From NCBI RefSeq assembly GCF_000315915.1, contig NC_020193.1, forward strand, positions 682,001 to 746,000: 64,000 nt of DNA, in the 5' to 3' direction. A program made the translations under genes and the position numbers. The notes beneath the pieces are model-generated. The model saw only the letters and a program-made list of their open reading frames with translations. It did no database searches and was not told the DNA's origin. This DNA comes from Henningerozyma blattae CBS 6284 (Eukaryota > Ascomycota > Saccharomycetes > Saccharomycetales > Saccharomycetaceae). Below are positions 20,755 through 30,316 of the stretch, one piece after another. Each line of letters opens with the position of its first letter. Positions within the stretch are counted from its first letter, which is position 1.

Positions 20755-21730
20755 GTTCACGAATAGATTTCTGGGTATAATTGAGCAATTAAATATTTCA
20801 TAAAAAATGGATAGCAATAAAACAAAAATAGAGTACCTTAATATATCAGTTTTTGAAGGTAAAGAACTTGTAAGGCAAATCACTTTGAATATGGTTTTAA
20901 TAAAAAGGTGCCTTTTTGATACTGGGGATCAAAAGGAGAAAATTAATCAATTGTTTGGCAGAAACGAAAATAAATAAATATATTTCTCGATCGGGTCTGT
21001 AATGAGTTCAATTAACCTTAAATATTCTGGAACTTTTTTTTATAAGCAAATGATGAATTCATTATTGTTGTCACCGTTGTATTGTATTTTTTAGCATATG
21101 TGGCGAATTGTCGCAAATCTGTGTCGCAAATTCGCATCTCGGTTCTTCACAGTTCCGGGTTGTTTCACAATAACTTTTAGGGTATCATTCTTGGAACTCA
21201 GGAACCTCAAGGAACAAGTAAATCTGTTTATTTGTTTTCTCTGCAATATTTTAATATTTTAAAGATTGGTTATATGATATACATACAAAGAGTTAAAAGT
21301 ACAATTGAAAAAGCAAGCCATTAGATTATTTTGTTCGAATTTGTTGTTTAGCCGCCAATTAATATTACAAGATTAACTGTGTGTTGAGCAATTTATGACT
21401 ATTTTTTGAGCCCTGAGTATATAATTTTGAAATTAAAAGAGTATTAGCACAGTAACTACAACTTTTAGAAAGAATTTTTATTTGATTTTAATAAGAATAC
21501 TATCTAAACTTGAATTTTTCAAAATTACCTGTATTGTAAGCAATTTACATTTTCGTAGCTAAATATATTCTTACAATACTTTTTATCATATGTTTGGCCT
21601 AAACTCACTTGTCATGTATACATATGTAGTATTTACAATATAATATATAAATATATTTTTGTCATCAAAAGAATAGCCGCTTAAGATTTTTTCTTATGGT
21701 CTCGAAAATTTCAAAATCCACGTGAAATAT
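20755..21730. promoter_or_regulatory. STE23/SYO1 divergent spacer
   Basis: AT-rich. It contains a compact repeated element at about 21100-21140: the decamer TGTCGCAAAT occurs twice and is enclosed by GCGAATT ... AATTCGC arms. I see no gene. Confidence 0.35.
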
Positions 21731-21732
21731 CC

Positions 21733-21782
21733 AGAAAAAAATTTTAGCCGTCATTCCGTGAAATTTCAAGAGATGAGATGAG
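21733..21782 (+). promoter_or_regulatory. RRPE-like and PAC-like ribosome-biogenesis elements upstream of SYO1
   Basis: AGAAAAAAATTTTA (21733-21746) resembles the RRPE motif and GATGAGATGAG (21772-21782) contains two overlapping copies of the PAC core GATGAG. They lie 115-165 bp before the SYO1 start. This pairing marks ribosome-biogenesis genes in yeasts, where Stb3 and Dot6/Tod6 bind, and fits the role of Syo1. Confidence 0.6.
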
Positions 21783-21897
21783 ACACATAGGTAAATAAAA
21801 TACAAACATATTAAACCATTTTACAAGAAATATTATTGATAGCTTGTTGCTTTTTCCAGACAATTAGACTGTCCAATTTTTTTAAAATTTAATAAAT

Positions 21898-23784
21898 ATG
21901 GGTAAATCGAAAAAGAGATCTAGAACATCAAAAGCTCGTTTAAATCCAATATCAGGTCGCCCAGACGTAAGAAATGCAGCAAAGGATAATGCCTTAGTAA
22001 CTAAAAGAATTCAGCCACTTTTGAAACAATTAGAAAGTGCAATTGCAAATGATAGGCATATGTCCTTATCTTCGGTAAGTGTCTTATGTGAAGACACTCA
22101 TATGAGAAGTTTATTCTTAAGAGAAAAATTAGTTCAAATCATTTTGAAGAAATTAATAACAGATGATAATACTGAAATTGTAGTTGAATCCTACGGTTTG
22201 TTGAGAAATATTACCCTTGAAGAAGGTTATGATATTTCAACTCATTTATGGAGATCTGATATATGGACAAGTATTATAGATGGTTTCAACAAAATTGAGA
22301 ACTCATTAAATGCTTTAAATGACACTAATAATAAGAGTTCCAAAGAATCCAAATCTCTTCTTTTCGATTTTACAGATAATTTATTATCATTAGTGGTGGC
22401 TTTAGCTAATGGATCAGATAAAATTCTAGATGAATTATTATCAGAAGATAAATTAACAAATATTTTTAAAATTCTCACCTACTTGTTGCAATTTGGTATT
22501 GATAAGATCCCATTGAAATTATTAAATACAATCTTAGATTTGATATATGATTTTAGTTCAGAATCCTTCCAATTTATTGAATCTGTTTCAAACCATGATT
22601 ATTTATCAAAATTTGTATCACAATTGCCTAATATGATACAAGAAAATGAAAAAAATCAAGCTTCTCAGCAGTTTAATGAATTGACTAAAGTCTTAGTTCA
22701 AGGTATTTATATCCAATTTCTAGATATGAATTTGACTATTGAACAGACTAACTCTATAATTCACGGTATTTGTACTTCAATTGATAGTATCGATATCAAA
22801 CAAGTATTTCATGATTTATCATCAAAGACTGATGATGAAGAATTAATAAAGGCAAAGGACTCCACTGTTGCTGAAAAAATTAAAGATTATACTAAAAGAC
22901 GTTCATCAGCTATGATGAGAGTACAAAGTATTGAAATTGCCATTGATTTACTGACTGCAGTAATTGAATTATTAGCTGCATTATATGAAGAACAAAAGCA
23001 TACTAAAAACAAAGATAGTTTACCAGATGACTTAATTGTAACATTGGCTGAATTTTTACCGCATGCTTTTATGGCATTAAGTGAAAATTTTACACCACGT
23101 ATTTTAATTGTATGGAATAATTTATTATGGTTATATATAACTGTAGGAATTAACATTTTCGATTTAAATAACGAACCTTATAAACAATTATGGTCATTTT
23201 TAACTGATATCAGCACTGACCTAACTAATCATGAAATTACTAGTATTAAAATGGGTAAAGAGAGTGTTATTTGGGCATTATTAAAGACTGGCACTCTACA
23301 ACCAGAACCAGCCAAAGTATTAGAATATTTCAATTTAATAAATAACGTTGACTTTGTTAATACTTATATTAAAGAATTTGAGAGTTTCCAAGCTGAAACT
23401 GCCGAAGATACCATTGAATATAAACAAAGAATATTAGGTGTTTTGTCAACTTATGCATTATACCAAGGACAAATTGAAGTAAATAGAGTGATTGGTCAAT
23501 TTTTTATGAATCTATTAATTAAAAAGGATCTTCATGCTGTTCTAACTGTTGAAATTATCAACTCACTTTTTGAAATTTATGGTGATAAGAATTTCGATTA
23601 TGATGAGGATGTATTTGTTAAGGATGATTTTCTAAGATTATTACAAGAACAAATAGTACCAAATGTCAGATTAATATTCAAGTTGGTTGATAAGAATAGG
23701 GATCCTCAATTAAAAGAAAGATGTAACGAAACTTTCAATAATTTAGATAGCTTTATCCATTATAAGATGAATGAACGATCTTGA
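21898..23784 (+). CDS. SYO1: SYO1, symportin for co-import of Rpl5 and Rpl11
   Basis: A 628-residue helical-repeat protein (S. cerevisiae Syo1 is about 620). It begins MGKSKKRSRTSKARLNPISG, the basic PY-NLS-bearing N terminus of this family that Kap104 recognises. ARM/HEAT-like repeats follow (KLITDDNTEIVVESYGLLRN, LPHAFMALSENFTPRILIVW). An acidic stretch (YDEDVFVKDD) is near the C terminus. Syo1 binds Rpl5 and Rpl11, takes them to the nucleus and helps assemble the 5S RNP. Its location between STE23 and UBC9 fits YDL063C-YDL064W. It ends 283 bp before UBC9, convergently; that spacer contains a short TA repeat. Confidence 0.95.
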   Translation: MGKSKKRSRTSKARLNPISGRPDVRNAAKDNALVTKRIQPLLKQLESAIANDRHMSLSSVSVLCEDTHMRSLFLREKLVQIILKKLITDDNTEIVVESYGLLRNITLEEGYDISTHLWRSDIWTSIIDGFNKIENSLNALNDTNNKSSKESKSLLFDFTDNLLSLVVALANGSDKILDELLSEDKLTNIFKILTYLLQFGIDKIPLKLLNTILDLIYDFSSESFQFIESVSNHDYLSKFVSQLPNMIQENEKNQASQQFNELTKVLVQGIYIQFLDMNLTIEQTNSIIHGICTSIDSIDIKQVFHDLSSKTDDEELIKAKDSTVAEKIKDYTKRRSSAMMRVQSIEIAIDLLTAVIELLAALYEEQKHTKNKDSLPDDLIVTLAEFLPHAFMALSENFTPRILIVWNNLLWLYITVGINIFDLNNEPYKQLWSFLTDISTDLTNHEITSIKMGKESVIWALLKTGTLQPEPAKVLEYFNLINNVDFVNTYIKEFESFQAETAEDTIEYKQRILGVLSTYALYQGQIEVNRVIGQFFMNLLIKKDLHAVLTVEIINSLFEIYGDKNFDYDEDVFVKDDFLRLLQEQIVPNVRLIFKLVDKNRDPQLKERCNETFNNLDSFIHYKMNERS

Positions 23785-24067
23785 GGAGAGGGACAGCTGA
23801 TATGTTCGGGTGAAAAAGTTACAGTACTATATATATATATATATTGATGGAATATACTATATTTAATTTATAAATAGTAGTAAAAATAATTGTACATTAG
23901 TAATATAAAGAAAAGTGATGCCAAATAAAGAAATTGATAATAAAATAAGTGGTTTTATTAATAGTTTGTTGTGTATAGGACTTAGGATTCTTAACAAAAC
24001 AATGAAGTCGATGAGAATAAATTAAAAGAATGATAAAAATTTCAAATGAAAATAATGGTGAAATCTA

Positions 24068-24673
24068 TTATTTTGCATATTGTTTTGCCTGTAGGAGGAC
24101 TCTCTTTTCATATTCAGATTTATTTTTAGAGAATGCTCTCCATGCTGGTTCTTGAGCGGGAGAGTTCGGATTTGGAGTGTCTAGTAAATCCTGTACCCCT
24201 AAGACGATTTGTTTCAAAGTGATTGCCGGTCTCCAATCTTGATCTTCATTTAATATACTTAAGCAAACTGTACCAGAAGGATAGATATTAGGATGATAAA
24301 ACCCTGCTGGAAACTTGACCTTTGGTGGTTTCGATGGATATTCATCTGGATATTCGATTGTAATTGGATATAAAGCACCATGCCAGATAGTACTTTCTTT
24401 GCCCGGGATACCAGCTTCCCATAATTGTAAATTCATCGAACCATCAACTTTCTTGGTTGGTTTTGCGAAAAATCCAAAGGGATGATCTTTTCTCCATTTT
24501 TTTCTAATAAAAATTTAAGATCGAACAATACATAAGGGGAAATATATTCGTACTAGAAGTTAGTAATTTAAACTGATCATGATAATATTTTATGTAATTG
24601 GAATTGAGTGTAGAAAAACAAGTAAGCAAACATACCTTTCTTCCTGTAAACGTTGTAAACATAAACTACTCAT
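24068..24673 (-). CDS. UBC9: UBC9, SUMO-conjugating enzyme E2 (two exons)
   Basis: Exon 1 is 24636-24673 (38 nt) and exon 2 is 24068-24503. Joined they encode 157 residues, the exact length of S. cerevisiae Ubc9. The product starts [20 protein letters not shown], with the junction splitting the Arg13 codon. The E2 core includes [20 protein letters not shown] and the active-site cysteine Cys93 in [20 protein letters not shown]. Ubc9 takes SUMO (Smt3) from Aos1-Uba2 and passes it to septins, PCNA and Smc5/6-linked targets. The single intron sits at the same place as in S. cerevisiae YDL064W. The exon 2 frame alone would give only a 122-residue fragment lacking the N-terminal helix, so splicing is needed. 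Confidence 0.97.
24504..24635 (-). other. UBC9: UBC9 intron
   Basis: 132-nt spliceosomal intron on the minus strand: donor GTATGT (begins 24635), branch point TACTAAC (24559-24565), acceptor TTAG (ends 24504). Splicing restores codon 13 (AG|A). Confidence 0.95.
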
Positions 24674-25263
24674 ATTTTGATGCGAATATATAAATTAATC
24701 TTTGATATTAATAGTTTTGCAAATTAAATTATCTTTTTTTATAATTTTTTATGGTGTACTTCTTTTCTTTTCTTTTATTGTTTTTTTTTTTATTTTTTTT
24801 TTTTTGTCCAAAATTTTTATTCTAGTCAATATGTAAGTAAACTGAAAAGGTAGTTTATATTTAAATAATGGTATATGTATTTCATTTTGTGTTTAGTTTG
24901 AAATCTATTTTTTCTCATCTAAAAATCGATATAATTGAACCAGGAAAAATCATCCTAAGTTTCGCGTGAAAAAAAGCGAAAATCCGCATAGTCGCGTTTC
25001 CCGAAGAAAAAAAACAGTAGAAAACTTATTGAAGAAACAAAGAAAATCAGTTAATTTTTCAAAGCTTTAAATTTTTGTCAATTTTCAAAAAACGGAAATA
25101 ATGAACGGATAGGAAAATTAAACTAGTTGAATATCAAACAATGATGATTTTAAGGATCTGTATTTTAGGATTTACAAGCAACAATTAAAGAAAGAAAAAC
25201 AAACAAAAAATAAATAAAATAATTAGACTAACAAGCAAACGACAAAGTTTGTCAAGCATTATT
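24674..25263. promoter_or_regulatory. UBC9/PEX19 divergent spacer
   Basis: 590 bp of very AT-rich DNA with long T tracts near 24780-24805 (nucleosome-excluding poly(dA:dT)) and small GCG-containing clusters near 24960-25000. No gene is visible. Confidence 0.4.
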
Positions 25264-26217
25264 ATGAGTAATACTGATAATAATAATAATAATAAGCCTA
25301 GTGAAGAGGAATTTGATTATGATGATTTAGATGCATTATTGGATGAAGATCCCAGCAAAATCAAGCCCAATACTGGTAATGATGATGGCCTAGATCGAAA
25401 TGTTGCTGTCGAAAATATGGTAAATGAATTGCGTGAAGAATTTGAAAATATGCTTGCAGAAGAAGGAAAAAATGATTCTCCTGGTAAAAATAATTCTTCT
25501 GATGCTAAAAAAATCAATGATGTAGTGGGTATTGTTGAACAACTGGGCAAGGCAGGATCTGAACTGGATTCAGAAGACAAAGCCCGTGAGTCATATAATG
25601 ATATCATCAATAGCACGCTGAACAAATTAAAAAAAAATGGTAACCAAGTAGATTCTAAAGTTGAACAAGAGAATTTGAAACAAAATCAATCTAACGAGAA
25701 CGATTTATTGAGCCAACTGTTGGATCAATTTGTTAATGGAGGTGAAGATAATGATGCAGAAAATGGTGACGGCGAAGGTATGGATGATGCCATATTGAAC
25801 ATTTTAAACAAGATGTCATCCAAAGAAGTTTTGTACGAACCAATGAAAGAAATGTATATTGAATTTGGAGAGTGGTTTGCCAATAACGAAGAAAAAGAAG
25901 AGTTTAAAGATATGATACCTACCTACAGGAAACAATATGCTATTGTTCAGAAAATCACTGATGTCTACGAAAGAGAAGACTATCGTAATGATAACATCGA
26001 ATATAAAGAAGAAATTACTGTTCTATTGGATGAATTACAAGAATTGGGAGATTCGCCTGTGGATAAAAAGAAAAACTCAAATAATCCTACTCCTGGGAAA
26101 TCTAATAATCAAGAAGATCTTAACAAAGAACTGATGGATATTATCAACATGGAGGGCAGTGATGCCGAACTGGGAGCTCTCAAAAATGAGCTACAAGAGG
26201 GATGTGCTCAACAATGA
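25264..26217 (+). CDS. PEX19: PEX19, peroxisomal membrane-protein chaperone/receptor
   Basis: From the ATG at 25264 the protein is 317 residues; the frame continues five codons upstream only to a TTG. The acidic N terminus FDYDDLDALLDEDPSKI is the Pex3-binding region of Pex19. A helical cargo-binding domain follows (KEVLYEPMKEMYIEFGEWFA and beyond). The last four residues, CAQQ, form a CaaX box for farnesylation, as in S. cerevisiae. Pex19 binds newly made peroxisomal membrane proteins in the cytosol and docks at Pex3. Its position beside UBC9 matches YDL065C. Confidence 0.96.
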   Translation: MSNTDNNNNNKPSEEEFDYDDLDALLDEDPSKIKPNTGNDDGLDRNVAVENMVNELREEFENMLAEEGKNDSPGKNNSSDAKKINDVVGIVEQLGKAGSELDSEDKARESYNDIINSTLNKLKKNGNQVDSKVEQENLKQNQSNENDLLSQLLDQFVNGGEDNDAENGDGEGMDDAILNILNKMSSKEVLYEPMKEMYIEFGEWFANNEEKEEFKDMIPTYRKQYAIVQKITDVYEREDYRNDNIEYKEEITVLLDELQELGDSPVDKKKNSNNPTPGKSNNQEDLNKELMDIINMEGSDAELGALKNELQEGCAQQ

Positions 26218-27390
26218 GCGGCGTATATAGTGTATAGAAGCATATATATATAACGACTACTTAGCATTAACGATATTTCGCACTGATATCTTTGTCTGAA
26301 TCTTTCGAGCTTGAATTGATTGATTCAAGGATCTTTAAATTAATCCATTGGCTTTTAAAATAATCCCAGTGGTATCTATGATTTCTGACTATTAATTGTT
26401 TTTGTCATTTTTTCCCGTTCTACATTTCTTATTCCTACCTTAATCTCTTGTAATTGCCTAATCCATAATAATTTTCATTAATTACACATATTGCTAACTA
26501 CTCATAAATTAAATCAAGCCCCACTTCACACACACTTTATCAGTTTTCTTTTTATCATACAGTACGAAAAGACATCACGTGCTACCGGGTAACTGTATCT
26601 ATAAATAGCCCCCACTTCCAGTTCTATCCCGATCTGGCGACAAGCTCGAATGACCACAGAGAAACAGCCGCAGTAGACTGCTAGTCGCTCAGAAAACGTC
26701 GCAGTAAATCTGTTGCTATTTCTGGCCAGTTTCCGGTTTGGGCCACACGACAAGCAGTATTCGGACAACGGTTGTTTACACTGGAAAGTTCACAATTGCC
26801 CATATAATATTAGACCGGTAATAATGTTTGTTTACATGTGGGACTCAGCTTTCCCTAATGGGCCGAATTTTTCAACCAAGCGTGGCCTATATCCTATGAG
26901 AGTTTCTGTGCTTTCTATGATGCAAAATTGTTTCAGTAAAGGCCATATTTCGTTAATTGACAAATTTAGTTCACTATCCAATATTCATTCCTTGAACAAC
27001 AGCGAACAACAATAATAACTAAGAAAACAAACAACAACACAAGCAAAACTGATCTAGTAATCTTAATGACAATGTCAATGGTTTCTTTTTTTATTTTTGT
27101 ATTTTCGACATTCATTGCATGAATCTTTAATTCTTTGACATATTCTTATATATATACATACGTAATATCAATCTATTTTTTATATATATATATATATATA
27201 TACATATTTACATAGCGTTTTCATTTATTATTTTTCATTTCTCATTTCCTACTTAATATTGAAATTTCGTCAATACAGTGGTCCAATAATTTCTCTCAAT
27301 TGTTCTATTTAAATTCGCTAGCCCTTTGTTAAAGAATATCAAACGACTCTTCCGACAATATACCCACCCAACAATTAACATATATTTGTA
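26218..27390. promoter_or_regulatory. PEX19-CCW14 spacer with promoter motifs and a less AT-rich core
   Basis: 1173 bp. A Reb1-type CCGGGTAA (26585-26592) and TATAAATA (26600-26607) precede a less AT-rich stretch at about 26608-26820 with small palindromes such as GCAGTagACTGC. A CACGTG lies just upstream, near 26577. A (TA)n microsatellite occupies 27181-27202. The segment may be a long CCW14 promoter or may encode an unlisted RNA (see findings). Confidence 0.4.
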
Positions 27391-28008
27391 ATGCAAACCT
27401 TCTCTGTTGCCTCCATTGCCACCATTGCTTTAGCTTTATTTGCTCAAAATGCCATTGCTACTCCACCTGCTTGTTTGTTAGCTTGTGTTGCTCAAGTCGG
27501 TAAGTCTTCTTCTTCCTGTACTGCTTTAGACCAAGTCGATTGTTTCTGTGAAAAGGAAAGTTCTTCCATTGAAAGTTGTTTGAACTCCATCTGCCCAAAT
27601 AACAATGCCGATTCTGCTATCTCTGCTTTCAAGAGTACCTGTTCCGAACAAAACGCTTCTTTAGGTGATTCTTCATCTTCTGCTTCTGCTTCATCTTCTG
27701 CCTCAGCTACTACTTCTGCTTCTGCTTCATCTTCCTCTTCCTCCACATCTGCCTCTGCTACTGGCTCTACTAAGAAATCGTCAAGCTCTTCTGGCTCTAC
27801 CACTTCTGCCACTCCATTCGGTAACTCTACCACTATTGTTACCTCTTCTTCTTCTACTAAGGTCACTACCACTTCCAAACCATCGGTTGCTCCATCTACT
27901 TCTTCTCCAAGTCCGGAAACCAAGACCATCAGTGCTTACGAAGGTGCTGCTGACTCTTTAAAGGTCGGTGGTTCTATCTTCTTAGCTGCTGTTGCTTTAT
28001 TGATCTAA
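27391..28008 (+). CDS. CCW14: CCW14, CFEM-domain GPI-anchored cell-wall glycoprotein
   Basis: A 205-residue secreted protein. A signal peptide covers about residues 1-23 (SVASIATIALALFAQNAIA), then a CFEM domain with eight cysteines from CLLACVAQVGKSSSSC to AFKSTCSEQNASLGDSS. A Ser/Thr/Ala-rich stalk (about residues 95-175) suits O-mannosylation, and a hydrophobic C-terminal tail (VGGSIFLAAVALLI) is the GPI-attachment signal. ATPPACLLACVAQVGKSSS closely matches S. cerevisiae Ccw14, an inner-layer wall mannoprotein covalently linked to glucan. Codons are strongly biased (TCT, GCT, AAG, GGT), implying high expression. Synteny fits YLR390W-A. Confidence 0.95.
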   Translation: MQTFSVASIATIALALFAQNAIATPPACLLACVAQVGKSSSSCTALDQVDCFCEKESSSIESCLNSICPNNNADSAISAFKSTCSEQNASLGDSSSSASASSSASATTSASASSSSSSTSASATGSTKKSSSSSGSTTSATPFGNSTTIVTSSSSTKVTTTSKPSVAPSTSSPSPETKTISAYEGAADSLKVGGSIFLAAVALLI

Positions 28009-28632
28009 TTTAATTAAATCTGGGTAATCAAAAAAGACAAATCTTCTATCAATATCTAATATATTATTTTTCATTGCGTTTATGGGTTATTTAACAAATC
28101 ACAGAAAAAGAGTTTGACGTCTACTGTTTCAAATCACACACGTTTTTTTGCTTATTTTTTTTTTTACTTATATTATTATTACAGCTCCAAATTATTATAA
28201 TACCCTTCTCCATTTCTAACTATTTACATCTTTATTATACAACAAGAAATTAAAGATTCTATATATAAATGTATTATCTAGCCTACTATTACTAATTATA
28301 CAAAATTACGACGTGATTTCTAAGTAATCTATCTAATATTATATCTGTTATTTTTTTATTTCTTATTATCAGTATGTAATTGCAAATGCTATAAAAAAAG
28401 TTTATAAATTTAATCACATTCTTTTACTTAAATAGTGCGATGCTTATTTTATTTAATTTTATTTTTTTTCTTTGCGTGATTTCAAAGTTCGGCGGTTAAA
28501 AAAATATAGGGAAGACAGATCTTTTTTAAGAAAAAAAAAGGGATTTGCAATATCGTGTCAGAAAGAATAAATATCCAAGTACATTTATAAAATAAAACAA
28601 TATTAACCAAAATACATATTTTACGGTTCAGA
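28009..28632. promoter_or_regulatory. CCW14-CST9 spacer
   Basis: 624 bp of AT-rich sequence holding the CCW14 3' end and the CST9 promoter. A TTCGGCGG element near 28489 resembles the URS1 core (TCGGCGGC) that recruits Ume6 to meiotic genes. This would suit CST9, but the last base of the core differs. Confidence 0.4.
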
Positions 28633-29604
28633 ATGGATTTATTTAATCAACCGTTTGTATTTTGCAACATTTGTTATAAAAAATCAACAAAACAAAGTCC
28701 CCTGTACATAACTTCATGTGCTCATATTCTTTGCTCAACTCATTTACATGTGGAAAAAATTAATAATAATACAATTCAAAATAATTGCTTGTATTGTGAC
28801 ACAAATAATATTTCTATTATTAAATTAGATGACGAAAAAAATTTACCTTACGATATTCTAAGTTATTTTAAACCATTTTCAATTTCGAATTCAAATTTAT
28901 TAGAAACTTTTTTAAATGTTTCTAATTTCCAATTTAACAATTTAATCAATCATTTCTCACATTTACAATCAATCAACTCAAAATTAAATCTTAGATTGAT
29001 TAGACAAAAGAATTTACTGGCTGAGGCAAAGATTTCAATTGATCAAATACCAATCTTGAAAAATGAAATTGAAAATCTAAAATCAAAGCTAATAGAATAT
29101 GAAAATTTAAAACTAAAATTAAATGAATATGAAAATTTACATTTAAATGTAAATTTAAATTCAATGACAAAGATGAATAGACCTATTAACAATCCATCAA
29201 CAACAAATATAACAACAAATTCTTCATCTTTCTTCAATAATACAAACCCCATCCAAAGATCTGCCACGTCATCTGTACTTAGTAATAATAGAAATAATAA
29301 TAAAAATATCAATAATTTTTTTATCAAGAAAAAAAAACCTTTATCTACGAAGGATCGATTGCCAGTAACTGTGGACTTGACTATGGATGATGATATAAAT
29401 TCAACTAGAAACATACCTAAACAACAAAGAAGAAATATTCAGACTTGCAATATTAATGAAACTTTTAGAGAAAAATTTAAAAAAAATTCAAATAAATTTT
29501 TAAATTCTTCTAATACTCATTCTGCATCAGAAACATCTAATCATTCAATTAGATCTGGAAGTTCTCGTACAACGGATTCCAATAACTACAGAATCATTAA
29601 CGAT

Positions 29605-29651
<47 letters not shown>

Positions 29652-30255
29652 TAATACTTCTTCAAATACTAACAATAATCCCAATTTTTTTTTAAACAAT
29701 AATAACTTTATATCAGAATCAACTCATATTGAAAATACAAATGGAAATTCTTTTTCTCCAATTCCTACTTTAAATATTAACAATCTTCCTAATATATCAC
29801 CACTTCCTTCAAATTCAAATCAAACAACCAATAACAATATTAATAACAATAAGAGTATTAATACTAACAACGAGATATTAATGCCTCCAGCATTACAGAA
29901 TTTAAAGCTTACAAGAAGAAGTAATACCTTGAATTCTATTCAAAATATGACAAATTCCTCACAATTAATAAATAATTATGCCAACAATAGAAGAAATACT
30001 TGGAATAAAAATAACAATTTATTAACTAGAAAGAGATTAGGTAGCAGTCGAATACCTGATTTATACTCATCTAGAGATTTACTAATATCTACTTCAAATG
30101 TAAATATTAAAAATTCAAGGACAAATGAAAACAATAACACTAATCAATTTTCAAAAAATTCAATACAAAATGGTATATCTTCAAAACAAAGAGCTAATAA
30201 TATTAAAAATAATCCGAGTACAAATAAGAATGCAAAATACACAAGAATAAGGTAA
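28633..30255 (+). CDS. CST9: CST9/ZIP3-like RING-finger E3 of the synapsis initiation complex
   Basis: A 540-residue protein (S. cerevisiae Cst9/Zip3 is about 482). A degenerate RING at residues 11-57 has FCNICYK, CAHILCSTH and CLYCD cysteine/histidine pairs. A coiled coil runs from about 105 to 160 (ILKNEIENLKSKLIEYENLK, then a second heptad copy). A long Asn/Ser-rich disordered tail carries a poly-Asn run near residues 330-340 coded almost wholly by AAT. Zip3 is a SUMO ligase that nucleates synaptonemal complex at crossover sites in meiosis; UBC9, its likely E2 partner, is 4 kb away. The RING plus coil plus syntenic place (YLR394W, next to VPS33) supports the name; the tail is not conserved enough to help. 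Confidence 0.87.
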
Positions 30256-30316
30256 ATGAAAGATTTATATATTTATATATATATATTTGGTTTTATAGGA
30301 AACTGTATATTAAAGT

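Noticed and set aside
26713..27015. A 100-codon frame in the PEX19-CCW14 spacer
   Set aside because: It starts at TTG, has no known features and no promoter-proximal ATG. Kept only as part of the unresolved spacer.
27492..27961. Long open frames overlapping CCW14 on the other strand and in another frame
   Set aside because: They are leucine/glutamate-rich by-products of the biased Ser/Ala codons of CCW14.
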